Notes under the pieces: model-generated
Seen by the model: only the letters and a program-made list of their open reading frames with translations
Told to the model about the DNA's origin: nothing
Databases searched by the model: none
Made by a program: the position numbers and the translations under genes
NCBI GenBank assembly: GCA_021821465.1
Contig: JAKACM010000015.1
Location: forward strand, 1 to 64,000
Source of the DNA: Bacillota bacterium
GTDB taxonomy: Bacteria; Bacillota; Sulfobacillia; Sulfobacillales; Sulfobacillaceae
DNA length: 64,000 nucleotides
Direction: 5' to 3'
In this document: positions 56,387-64,000 of the stretch, one piece after another
Layout: each line of letters opens with the position of its first letter
Position numbering within the stretch: position 1 is the first letter of the stretch

Positions 56387-57718
56387 ATGAACCCAATTCA
56401 ACAAAAACACAAGCAATACCTCGTCCCAGGCGTCGCGCCTTACTATGAGGATCCTCTGGTACTCGTGGAAGGGAAGGGACGCCATGTCGTAGACAGCGAG
56501 GGTCGCAGGTATCTGGACTTCTTCGGAGGGATTCTGACCGTGTCCGTGGGCCATGCCCATCCTAGGGTCGCGGAAGCGATTGCCAAACAGGCCCAACAAC
56601 TTCTCCATACCTCTCAGCTTTACCTCACCGAATCCATTGTGAACTTGGCCGAACGGCTGGCCCGCTTGACCCCGGGGGCTTTGCAACAAAGCTTTTTCAC
56701 GACCAGTGGCACCGAGGCCAATGAAACCGCCATCATGATGGCGCAACTAGCCACAGGCCATCAGGACATTGTGGCGCTTCGCCACAGTTATTCGGGACGT
56801 TCCCAAGTCACGATGGGATTAACTGGGCAAGCCGAGTGGAAACTGGGAGGAGCAGGCATGGCCCTTCCCATCCGGCACACGCACAATGCGTACTGCTATC
56901 GCTGCCCCTTTGGCAAAACTCCAAACCGATGCGGACTCGAATGCGCTAAAGACATGGAGGAATTTATTCGCACCAGTACTTCCGGGCATATCGCCGCTTA
57001 TTTAGCTGAGCCCATTCAAGGAGTGGGCGGCTTTATTACCCCGCCGCCGGAGTTTTTTCAAGAGACGGTGCCCATTGCCAAAAAGTACGGAGCTCTGTTT
57101 ATCGACGATGAGGTGCAAACCGGGTTTGGGAGAACCGGCAAAATGTTCGGCATCGAACACTACGGTGTGAATCCCGATATGATGGTTTTTGCAAAAGGGA
57201 TCGCCAATGGCATGCCGATAGCTGCGAGTATCACCACGCCCGAAGTGGCTTCGTTCTACCGAGGTCCCACGATCTCCACATTCGGCGGCAACCCTGTGGC
57301 AACGCAAGCCGCACTGGCCACCTTGGATGTTATCACTGCCGAAAATTTGGTAGATAATGCGAAAATCATGGGGGAGGTATTACGCCGGGGATTAGAATCA
57401 TTATCCGATCATTATCCGATTGTTGGTGACGTCCGTGGTAAGGGCCTTATGCAAGGACTGGAATTCGTCCGACATGACAAGAATCCCGCCGGGGATTTGG
57501 CCTTAGAATTTCTGGAGCGCACCCGCAAACAAGGACTCTTAGTGGGAAAGGGAGGGCTCTATGGCAATGTGATTCGGATTGCGCCACCTTTAAGCGTCAC
57601 CCATCAGGAGATTCAAGAGGGATTGCAAGCCATGAATGATGCCTTGCGGACTCTCTACCAAAACCATTCGGACATTCAAGATGTGCCATCCACCCGAATT
57701 GCTTATGACGCACCATAA
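56387..57718 (+). CDS. Class III aminotransferase, probably beta-alanine:pyruvate/2-oxoglutarate
   Basis: 443 residues from ATG 56387, with GGAGGGTGAT six bases upstream. PLP Lys270 in FAKGIANGMPIAAS, Asp241 in DDEVQTGFGRTG, and TTSGTEANETA for phosphate. The CYRCPFGKTPNRCGLECAKD block is typical of the AGXT2-like branch, which includes beta-alanine and beta-aminoisobutyrate aminotransferases. In context it converts beta-alanine to malonate semialdehyde, or beta-aminoisobutyrate to methylmalonate semialdehyde. The dehydrogenase that uses the product follows 68 bases later. Confidence 0.9.
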   Translation: MNPIQQKHKQYLVPGVAPYYEDPLVLVEGKGRHVVDSEGRRYLDFFGGILTVSVGHAHPRVAEAIAKQAQQLLHTSQLYLTESIVNLAERLARLTPGALQQSFFTTSGTEANETAIMMAQLATGHQDIVALRHSYSGRSQVTMGLTGQAEWKLGGAGMALPIRHTHNAYCYRCPFGKTPNRCGLECAKDMEEFIRTSTSGHIAAYLAEPIQGVGGFITPPPEFFQETVPIAKKYGALFIDDEVQTGFGRTGKMFGIEHYGVNPDMMVFAKGIANGMPIAASITTPEVASFYRGPTISTFGGNPVATQAALATLDVITAENLVDNAKIMGEVLRRGLESLSDHYPIVGDVRGKGLMQGLEFVRHDKNPAGDLALEFLERTRKQGLLVGKGGLYGNVIRIAPPLSVTHQEIQEGLQAMNDALRTLYQNHSDIQDVPSTRIAYDAP

Positions 57719-57786
57719 TTCGGCAAAGCTCGGAACGTCGATGGAGTAAAGAACAAAGCGTGGAGAAGAGGAGGTTTTAGGGACTT

Positions 57787-59229
57787 ATGGAAACCCTAAC
57801 CCATATCATTGACAACCAACATGTTACCGCTCAAGCTCACGAATGGGACAATGTTTATAACCCGGCCACCGGGGCTGTCATTAGCAAGGTGCCCTTGGAC
57901 GACGACACGGCCGTTGATCTGGCTGTGAAAGCAGCCCGACAGGCCTATTTTTCTTGGTCGGAAACCCCCGTATTGGAGAGAGCCCGCATAATGTTTCGAT
58001 TTCGAGAACTACTGGTGAATCATCATGAAGATGTCGCTGCTCTTGTCACTAAAGAACAGGGCAAGATTTTTAGTGATGCCTATGGCGAAGTCGGTCGGGC
58101 GATTGAAGTGGTGGAGCTGGCTTGCGGGGCTCCTTCTCTATTAAAAGGTGAATGGCTTTCGCAAGTGGCCCACGGCGGCATTGAGACCTCTTTGCAACGA
58201 GTACCGTTGGGGGTAGTAGCAGGTATCACCGCTTTTAATTTCCCGGCCATGATCCCTTTGTGGATGATCCCTCCGGCCATTGTTTCGGGCAATACCTTCA
58301 TTTTGAAGCCGTCGGAACGCACCCCTCTGACATCAATGCGGATCGGGGAATTGCTTCAAGAAGCCGGGGTGCCACCGGGAGTGGTAAACATTGTTCACGG
58401 AGGGCGTCGGATCGCAGACCATATTCTGGCCCATCCGGGCATACAGGCTGTATCCTTTGTGGGTTCGCAGCCCGTAGCCGAGTATATTTATCGCACGGCG
58501 GCTCAAAATGGAAAGCGCGTTCAGGCTCTGGGGGGAGCGAAAAACTTTCATGTCGTCATGCCTGATGCGGACATTGATCGCAGCGTGGAGGCTCTCGGCA
58601 ATTCGGCTTTTGGTTCGGCCGGGGAACGGTGTCTCGCGGGTTCGGTGGTCATTGCGGTCGGAGACGTGGCAGAACAACTGGTGGAAGCCATGACAGAGAA
58701 AGCCAAGCAACTCCGCGTGGGGGAGGGAATGCAACCGGATTCCGAAATGGGCCCATTGATTCGCTCACAACACCTCAATCGCGTTACAGGCTATATTGCA
58801 CGGGGCGAGAAGGAAGGAGCCAGACTGGTCTATGATGGTCGTCAACATCCCACTCCCCATGAAGGATTCTTTTTGGGTCCGAGCGTGTTTGATCGGGTGA
58901 CGTCAGAAATGGCGATAGCGCAAGAAGAGATCTTCGGGCCGGTGTTGAGTATTATGCGCGAGCCGACTTTGGAAGAGGCAATTCGTACTGCTAACCGCTC
59001 CCTTTATGGCAATACCGCCAGCATTTATACGCAGTCGGGCGGCTGGGCTCAATATTTTCGAGATCGGATTGAAGCGGGGATGGTGGGAATTAACATCGGC
59101 ATCCCCGCTCCTGTCGCGTGGTTTCCCTTCGCCGGCTGGAAAAAGTCTTTTTATGGGGATTTGCACGCGACAGGACTGGACGCCTTCTGGTTCTACACGG
59201 AGCGCCGGGTCATCACCACGCGTTGGTAA
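57787..59229 (+). CDS. mmsA: (Methyl)malonate-semialdehyde dehydrogenase, CoA-acylating (MmsA type)
   Basis: 480 residues. Catalytic Cys282 in GERCLAGSV, FNFPAMIPLWM near 151-160, and GGAKNFHVVMPDAD near 249-262, where the usual catalytic Glu is replaced; these three features separate MmsA/IolA from other aldehyde dehydrogenases and go with CoA-dependent cleavage. It turns malonate semialdehyde into acetyl-CoA and CO2, or the methyl form into propionyl-CoA, completing the pathway. ATG follows GAGGAGGTTT. Probably one operon with the aminotransferase. Confidence 0.93.
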   Translation: METLTHIIDNQHVTAQAHEWDNVYNPATGAVISKVPLDDDTAVDLAVKAARQAYFSWSETPVLERARIMFRFRELLVNHHEDVAALVTKEQGKIFSDAYGEVGRAIEVVELACGAPSLLKGEWLSQVAHGGIETSLQRVPLGVVAGITAFNFPAMIPLWMIPPAIVSGNTFILKPSERTPLTSMRIGELLQEAGVPPGVVNIVHGGRRIADHILAHPGIQAVSFVGSQPVAEYIYRTAAQNGKRVQALGGAKNFHVVMPDADIDRSVEALGNSAFGSAGERCLAGSVVIAVGDVAEQLVEAMTEKAKQLRVGEGMQPDSEMGPLIRSQHLNRVTGYIARGEKEGARLVYDGRQHPTPHEGFFLGPSVFDRVTSEMAIAQEEIFGPVLSIMREPTLEEAIRTANRSLYGNTASIYTQSGGWAQYFRDRIEAGMVGINIGIPAPVAWFPFAGWKKSFYGDLHATGLDAFWFYTERRVITTRW

Positions 59230-59644
59230 AGACTAAAAATGTGAGGGGTTCAGGCCTTAAGCTAGGAAAGCTTGATCGAAAAGAATGGCCGGGGTCAAGC
59301 CTAAGTCGAAATAAAGGTGCCGCACCCCGGCCCAATCTTCAAGGGAGCAACGCGTGGCTTTCTTTGGCAATGACCACGGCGATAACTCCCATAATGCGCC
59401 GTGAGAAAATGCTTCGGGTCTGAAGGTTTTCGTACTCTGCCACGGTGTATGCCAGAAATGGGTGACTCAGATGCTGAGATATCGTCCGAGTACGATCCCT
59501 ATGTCATACCCTCAGTTTTCTATTTGTTTTGTTAAGGTTTTTCGCAAAATATGGGGCAGGTTTTACCGGTATTTTCTTCCATGATGGGAAGAATGACCAT
59601 AGGGGATCTGTAGAAAATCACAAGAAGTTTTAATGATCCCTATC
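59230..59644. other. Intergenic region before the cytosine genes
   Basis: About 415 bases without a gene. No strong hairpin was found directly after mmsA. The promoter of the cytosine genes begins at 59645. Confidence 0.5.
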
Positions 59645-59673
59645 TTGCAATCTAACCTGGGTTACAATACAAT
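59645..59673 (+). promoter_or_regulatory. Sigma-A-type promoter of the cytosine permease gene
   Basis: TTGCAA (59645-59650), 17-base spacer, TACAAT (59668-59673). A second overlapping TACAAT is at 59663-59668. Transcription would start at about 59680, just before a palindrome. Confidence 0.6.
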
Positions 59674-59682
59674 CACTTCAAG

Positions 59683-59694
59683 TCAGACGTCTGA
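59683..59694. promoter_or_regulatory. 12-bp palindrome at the expected transcription start
   Basis: TCAGACGTCTGA is a perfect palindrome that begins about three bases after the expected start site of the cytosine genes. Its half TCAGAC also occurs once in the pucR-aminotransferase gap (near 56323). A regulator site is plausible; PucR is the obvious candidate but unproven. Confidence 0.45.
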
Positions 59695-59804
59695 TGTCAA
59701 TTAATAGATCGAGAATTCAGAGTAATCTGTCTTAATAGAGTCTAATGGCACCATTACAACAAATTCCGATGTCAACCGCGGTTCTAAAGGGGGCAATATT
59801 AAGC

Positions 59805-61181
59805 ATGGCAGAACCACCGCAAATTGTTTCGGATCCGGGAGTAAACGGTATACTCGGAGAAGTGGAAACGGTTGGTGTCCAGCCGGTTCCGGATGCCCAG
59901 AGAACGATGTCCCCGGGCAAGATGACCATAGTGTGGCTGATGGCATCCGCATCCGCCACCACGCCTTTAATCGGTGCACTGCTGTTTCATTACGGCGTAA
60001 TCGACATGATGTTGGCCATCGTGTTGAGTTGGTTGATTGGGTTGGTTCCCAGCGGCCTTTTTTCGGAAATGGGACGAGAGGTGCCCTTGACGGGTTTAAT
60101 CGTCGCCCGCAAAAGTTATGGCACAGCGGGAGCCTTCTTGTTTTCCGTTCTCTTCACTTTTGTGAATATGGGATGGTTTGGACTCAATACAGCGGTTGCC
60201 GGAGTCACACTGAGCGCCATTACGCACGTGGGCGGAAGCCTCTGGTTTTGGGTTATCGGAGTCCTCCAAGTGTTTTTGGTCTTATTCGGTATGAAGTGGC
60301 TCGAATACTTTTATCGCTACACCTCCGTGATACTCTTGGTTTGTTATGGCATGCTGGCCTATCTCCTCTTTTCTCGTTATCATGTGCAAATGCCCGGACC
60401 CACTATGCCGATGCAATGGGGGACCGCTATCTCCATCATTGTCACCTTTTCCATTCTCGCTTGGACGTACAAAGTTTCGACCGTTTCCAGATTTGCCCGC
60501 CCGGCCTCCGATCCGCGTGGAAAGAACGCCTTCTTTTTCGCTCCTTCCGTGGGGATTATGGTATCCGTCTTTGTCATGGGGCTAATGGGGATGTATTCTC
60601 AACAAGCCACCGGCAATTGGAACTTGGCGCTTTTGGGAGCGCATGCCCCTCTTTGGGGTGTGATTGCCGCAATAGGGGTGGCCTTAGCCATCATTCATAC
60701 CAATGCCATGAACCTCTACCCGTCTACGGTAGACTTATTGGTGGCCCTCAATACCTTCCGCCGTCCTTCCAAATGGGAACAGCCTATCGCGACTATTGCC
60801 ATGGGGGTTTTGGGAACGATCCTCGCCATCTTGGGTATTTTAAATCACGTCGCCGGCTTCTTGGACGTTATTGGGGACGTGATTATTCCTTTCACTTTTA
60901 TCATGCTGGTTGACTGGATTTGGATACAACGTCGCCAGACGCCCGCGGCAGCCTTTTTTGCCCGCCCCAATACAATGCGAGATTGGTGGAGTTGGCCTGC
61001 TGTCGTGGCATTTGCCATAGGTCTTTTCATTAGCATATGGGGTGGAGGATGGCTTCCTGTGCTTTTTACAACGGTTTTGCCTCTTCCTGTAGTTGGTGGT
61101 TTGGTTTCGGCCTTGATTTATGCCCTTTGGGTCATTCCGGCAACGGCAGCTAAGAATATGGCTCCACAGCCCAAAGCCTAA
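59805..61181 (+). CDS. codB: NCS1-family cytosine permease (CodB-like)
   Basis: 458 residues from ATG 59805 (GGGGGC about nine bases upstream); an earlier in-frame start at 59745 is less likely. Twelve transmembrane segments; KMTIVWLMASASATTPLIGA starts the first, and VARKSYGTAGAFLFSVLFTF and FVNMGWFGLNTAVAG are the NCS1 core with the conserved Gly-Trp-Phe-Gly. This second NCS1 protein is quite different from the one at 48253. The next gene encodes cytosine deaminase, so cytosine is the likely substrate, though the gap of 390 bases contains a terminator. Confidence 0.88.
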   Translation: MAEPPQIVSDPGVNGILGEVETVGVQPVPDAQRTMSPGKMTIVWLMASASATTPLIGALLFHYGVIDMMLAIVLSWLIGLVPSGLFSEMGREVPLTGLIVARKSYGTAGAFLFSVLFTFVNMGWFGLNTAVAGVTLSAITHVGGSLWFWVIGVLQVFLVLFGMKWLEYFYRYTSVILLVCYGMLAYLLFSRYHVQMPGPTMPMQWGTAISIIVTFSILAWTYKVSTVSRFARPASDPRGKNAFFFAPSVGIMVSVFVMGLMGMYSQQATGNWNLALLGAHAPLWGVIAAIGVALAIIHTNAMNLYPSTVDLLVALNTFRRPSKWEQPIATIAMGVLGTILAILGILNHVAGFLDVIGDVIIPFTFIMLVDWIWIQRRQTPAAAFFARPNTMRDWWSWPAVVAFAIGLFISIWGGGWLPVLFTTVLPLPVVGGLVSALIYALWVIPATAAKNMAPQPKA

Positions 61182-61215
61182 CCGAGGCCAGATTAAGGTA
61201 CCACGAATTGCGATA

Positions 61216-61245
61216 ACCTCGTCGAGCGGGTTTCGACGGGGTTTT
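61216..61245 (+). terminator. Terminator after the cytosine permease gene
   Basis: ACCTCGTCGA, loop GCGGGTT, TCGACGGGGT form a 10-bp stem with one G-T pair, followed by TTTG. It lies 35 bases after the stop codon and implies that the deaminase has its own promoter or depends on readthrough. Confidence 0.65.
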
Positions 61246-61571
61246 GTATCGACAATTTATGCTAATATCGGCTCATACAATACAATTCCTTGGCGTTTAG
61301 CAAATGGTTTGGCTCCACATGAAAAGGGAATCTTTGTGGGCGATCGGCATGCCGTTCGTCCACAGCAGCTTGTCGACCTCAACACATGGGACGCCTTGGC
61401 CAGTAAATATTTGATGACAGTCTCCAAATTCGACGGCTGTATTCAAGATGGGCATCCAGCTTATCCCTAACACGGTGCTAGATATTAACACAACCGTCAT
61501 TTTCAACAAGCGCCTCCAGCGTTCATCTGTTATGCTCATCACAAATATAGAACACAGGGAGGACAAAATTC
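61246..61571. other. Gap between cytosine permease and cytosine deaminase
   Basis: About 325 bases. Open frames on both strands (61297-61566 minus) carry no signature. The ACAATACAAT string near 61276-61285 resembles that of the promoter at 59663-59673 and may be the -10 region of a separate deaminase promoter. Confidence 0.4.
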
Positions 61572-62867
61572 ATGGCACGATGGAATTATGTTATTAGAAA
61601 CGCCAAGCTTAGTGGGGGTGAAGGTGTCGATATTGCTATTCAAGACGGGCATATTGCGGCCATGGCCCCTCACCTATCCGAGGTGGGCCAAGAAGAAATC
61701 GACGCCGATGGCCAATTGGTTACGGTACCATTGGTGGATGCGCATATCCATCTCGATACCACGCTCACAGTTCCGGGACGCACCTCCAATCGTTCCGGAA
61801 CATTGCTAGAAGGGATTCAACGCTGGGGGGAAATAAAATCCGACATCACCGTGCAAGATGTCAAAAAGCGGGCTAAAGAGGCCATCCTTTGGGAAATCGC
61901 GCAAGGGACCTTGCAAATACGCACTCACGTAGACATCTGTGATGAGCGCTTCACAGCTCTCTATGCCTTGCGGGAATTGAAAGAAGAGATGGCATCGGTA
62001 GTGGATTTGCAATTGGTGGCCTTTCCGCAAGAGGGGGTATTGTGCTATCCGCACGGAAAGGAGTTATTAGAGACGGCTCTTCATGAAGGCGCAGATATTG
62101 TCGGAGGTATTCCTCATTATGAATGGACGCGGGAGGACGGTATCAGGGAACTGGAATATGTGTTTGAATTGGCCCACCGGGAAGGGCGATTGATTGATGT
62201 ACACTGTGACGAAACCGATGATCCCGATTCCCGATTCGTTGAAACCATGGCGCGGCTGACCAAAATACACGGATGGGAAGGGCGCGTCAGTGCCAGTCAC
62301 ACTACCGCCATGCACAGCTATAATCCGGCGTACGGATTCAAATTGCGGCGTATTTTGCGGGAAGCGGGGGTATCCGTTATCGTCAATCCCTTGACGAACG
62401 TGCTCCTTCAGGGTCGATTTGACGATTTTCCCAAAAGGCGAGGCATGGCGCCCATCAAAGAATTGGATGCCTTAGAAATTCCGGTCGCGTTGGGATTTGA
62501 CTGCATCATGGACCCTTGGTATCCCCTGGGAACCGGAAACTTGCTTCAAGCTGCGTGGATGGCTTTGCATCTAGGACATATGAGTGGCGCCGAGGAAATG
62601 AACAGGGTCTTTCGTATGGCAACAATTAACGGACGGCGTGTATTTCACCCGGGTCAACCCTCCGATCTGGCCCTTCAGGGCCCGGCAGATCTGGTGATTT
62701 GGGATGCTTGCTCACCCATTGAAGCACTGCGCCTGTTGCCTGTACCTCGGACTGTAATGCGACAAGGAAAAATCATCGCTCAAAGTCAGGCGGCTCATCG
62801 TCAAGTCTATTATGACGATCGGACGGTAACGGTGGACTTTAAACCCCAAGGACACAATGGCGTCTAA
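61572..62867 (+). CDS. codA: Cytosine deaminase
   Basis: 431 residues, the length of E. coli CodA. Metal and catalytic residues: His58 and His60 in DAHIHLD, His211 and Glu214 in HCDETDD, His243 in SHTTAMHSY and Asp310 in LGFDCIMDPWYPLGTGN. These blocks match the CodA family closely, and the enzyme would convert cytosine to uracil and ammonia, EC 3.5.4.1, feeding the reductive pathway upstream. A triazine- or isoguanine-type deaminase cannot be excluded. ATG follows GGGAGGAC. Confidence 0.92.
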   Translation: MARWNYVIRNAKLSGGEGVDIAIQDGHIAAMAPHLSEVGQEEIDADGQLVTVPLVDAHIHLDTTLTVPGRTSNRSGTLLEGIQRWGEIKSDITVQDVKKRAKEAILWEIAQGTLQIRTHVDICDERFTALYALRELKEEMASVVDLQLVAFPQEGVLCYPHGKELLETALHEGADIVGGIPHYEWTREDGIRELEYVFELAHREGRLIDVHCDETDDPDSRFVETMARLTKIHGWEGRVSASHTTAMHSYNPAYGFKLRRILREAGVSVIVNPLTNVLLQGRFDDFPKRRGMAPIKELDALEIPVALGFDCIMDPWYPLGTGNLLQAAWMALHLGHMSGAEEMNRVFRMATINGRRVFHPGQPSDLALQGPADLVIWDACSPIEALRLLPVPRTVMRQGKIIAQSQAAHRQVYYDDRTVTVDFKPQGHNGV

Positions 62868-63111
62868 GTCTTTGCCTTCGGGTGTGAAATCTGACGGATA
62901 GTAAAATGCTTTAGAAAACAATATCAATATGGGTATTTCCTGCAGGCGCATAAAGTGTAGCCGGTATTGAGCTATGAACACAACAAGACATCAAGATGGA
63001 AGAGAATTGCCCCGTAATTGAACGTCAACCCTCACCGTACCGATCACGGCTCAAAGCACTGTAGCCACCATTCTATCTATTTGGGTCCACCAGAATTTGC
63101 GGAAGAGGTGA

Positions 63112-63420
63112 CTAAACCTCCACTGGGCCCTCCCAGGCCAACATCCCGCCGGCGAGGTTGGTTGCCTGGTATCCCCGTTCACATAAAAACTGGACTGCCT
63201 CAGCACTGCGTCGACCACTCAGACAAACCAAAGCTAGTGGACGTGTCGTAGGCAACTTCACGTATTGCCGAAAGAGTACGGTCAAAGGCATTGAGATGGC
63301 ACCCGGAATCTTGCCCATTTCCAGTTCTTCGGCCTCACGCACGTCGACGACCACCCACTCGGAATTCGGATGCGACCATAGGCTCAAGAATTGCTCGGCC
63401 GGGAGCTCCAATTCCATCAT
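63112..63420 (-). CDS. Single-domain rhodanese-like protein
   Basis: 102 residues. WVVVDVREAEELEMGKIPGA and the active-site loop VCLSGRRSAEAVQFL with Cys66 are the rhodanese core. The loop CLSGRRS is that of small cytoplasmic sulfurtransferases (GlpE/PspE type). It transfers sulfane sulfur; the partner is unknown. Two adjacent ATGs (63420 and 63417) follow GGAGGTGA, and the second has the better spacing. It is convergent with codA. Confidence 0.92.
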   Translation of the reverse strand: MMELELPAEQFLSLWSHPNSEWVVVDVREAEELEMGKIPGAISMPLTVLFRQYVKLPTTRPLALVCLSGRRSAEAVQFLCERGYQATNLAGGMLAWEGPVEV

Positions 63421-63792
63421 TTCACCTCCAGCATCGTCGCTGATACAAAGTGTACTTCATTTTATTTATAAAGTCTATAATGTTATTCATATATTAGAAA
63501 CGAGGTGCCGAGTGCCTCGTCATCATCCCTGCCGCCGACCGGTAATGATCCCCATTCCGGCGAAAGTGCTTGACAACGGGGAGGAATCATTCGACGGCCA
63601 CGTCGCACCTGTCAGACACGAAGGCATTCGTTGACAAAACCGGGCGGCTTCGAGGCAGAGAGACAGACGGAAAAACCGATGCCGCACTACCCAACACCGG
63701 TTTTACAGCAAAACTAGTGGCAACTCTAGGCTTAGAAAGATCATCGAGGCAAGCAATCTATAGGCGTGTTAACCAATTTTGATGCTCGGAAG
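63421..63792. other. Intergenic region before the peptide-binding protein gene end
   Basis: About 370 bases. It carries the rhodanese promoter on the minus strand. Frames at 63158-63634 and 63570-63782 show nothing recognisable. A 6-bp stem (ACGAGG/CCTCGT) near 63500-63521 is too weak to call. Confidence 0.45.
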
Positions 63793-64000
63793 TTACTTCG
63801 ATATCCACCAATAATTGGGGGAAAGTACGGCACCGACCGGATCGAATGTTCGTACTGTTCCGTGGATATTGGTTGCGTGTTCGTAAAATTGCGGGATCCA
63901 AGGAATGAACACAGCAGGCAAATGAGAAGCTGCATAATCTTCATAGTGATACAAGGCCGCTGTAATTTCCTTGCTCGTTCCCGGTTGATAAGAAGTGGCA
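63793..64000 (-). CDS. C-terminus of a family 5 (peptide-type) ABC solute-binding protein (partial)
   Basis: The last 68 codons are present, stop at 63795-63793; the rest lies beyond the right edge. ITAALYHYEDYAASHLPAVF, then IPWIPQFYEHATNIHGTVRT and FDPVGAVLSPNYWWISK show the usual end of peptide/nickel-binding proteins (a helix with LY.YEDY, a LP.I...P strand, and a terminal P.YW.ISK). No start is visible, so length and lipobox cannot be checked. Confidence 0.7.
   Translation of the reverse strand, partial: ATSYQPGTSKEITAALYHYEDYAASHLPAVFIPWIPQFYEHATNIHGTVRTFDPVGAVLSPNYWWISK

Noticed and set aside
59933-60913. 326-codon open frame inside the cytosine permease gene
   Set aside because: It lies in another frame of a gene with clear NCS1 signatures; its translation is rich in Arg, His and Ser and has no family features.
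61120-61470. Frame overlapping the end of the cytosine permease gene
   Set aside because: Passes through the terminator at 61216-61245 and has no family; treated as chance.

Overview
The window looks like chromosome from an acidophilic Gram-positive of the Sulfobacillus type. This is inferred from strong AGGAGG-like ribosome binding sites, frequent TTG and GTG starts, roughly balanced base composition, and a mix of lipoprotein-anchored ABC importers, PucR/LacI/LysR regulators, DUF2231 and a b6-type cytochrome b. No rRNA, tRNA, CRISPR array or replication origin was seen. Both ends are cut inside genes for minus-strand solute-binding lipoproteins.

Layout. 0-12.5 kb: a methyltransferase with an N-terminal helical/winged-helix region, a tldDE protease operon with its terminator, a decayed ISAs1 transposase, and a convergent regulatory pair (HTH protein with a degenerate GGDEF-like domain, and a P-loop ATPase with a C-terminal HTH). 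12.5-20.4 kb: mostly accessory or decaying DNA with a LysR regulator, a small membrane protein, a zinc-ribbon protein, two striking inverted repeats, a Cys-rich protein, DUF2231, remnants of a pRiA4b ORF-3-like gene, an SNF2-type helicase and an IS3 orfA, and a vapBC pair whose toxin is broken while its antitoxin is intact. 20.5-32.9 kb: transporters and a LacI-controlled sugar island (regulator, ABC importer without ATPase, GH32-like hydrolase, PfkB kinase), then an SP-family sugar porter and an EamA exporter behind a short leader ORF. 33.7-38.3 kb: a second decay zone holding a b6-type cytochrome b with a nonsense codon, its frameshifted partner, a TetR regulator with an efflux pump carrying a nonsense codon and a frameshift, and an IS607 tnpA remnant. 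38.4-47 kb: metallo-beta-lactamase hydrolase, HAD phosphatases, a second sugar ABC importer without ATPase, and an aldehyde dehydrogenase.

48.2-62.9 kb is the most coherent block: an apparently complete reductive pyrimidine catabolic cluster. An NCS1 permease imports the base; PreT/PreA reduces uracil or thymine; dihydropyrimidinase and beta-ureidopropionase release ammonia, CO2 and beta-alanine (or beta-aminoisobutyrate); a class III aminotransferase makes the semialdehyde; an MmsA-type dehydrogenase makes acetyl-CoA or propionyl-CoA. A divergent PucR regulator sits inside the block, and a second NCS1 permease plus cytosine deaminase feeds cytosine into it. A rhodanese and the tail of a peptide-type binding protein end the window.

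The main caution is that several genes show nonsense or single-base indel lesions while the remaining sequence is well conserved. This could be recent pseudogenisation or, for the homopolymer and single-base cases, assembly error.
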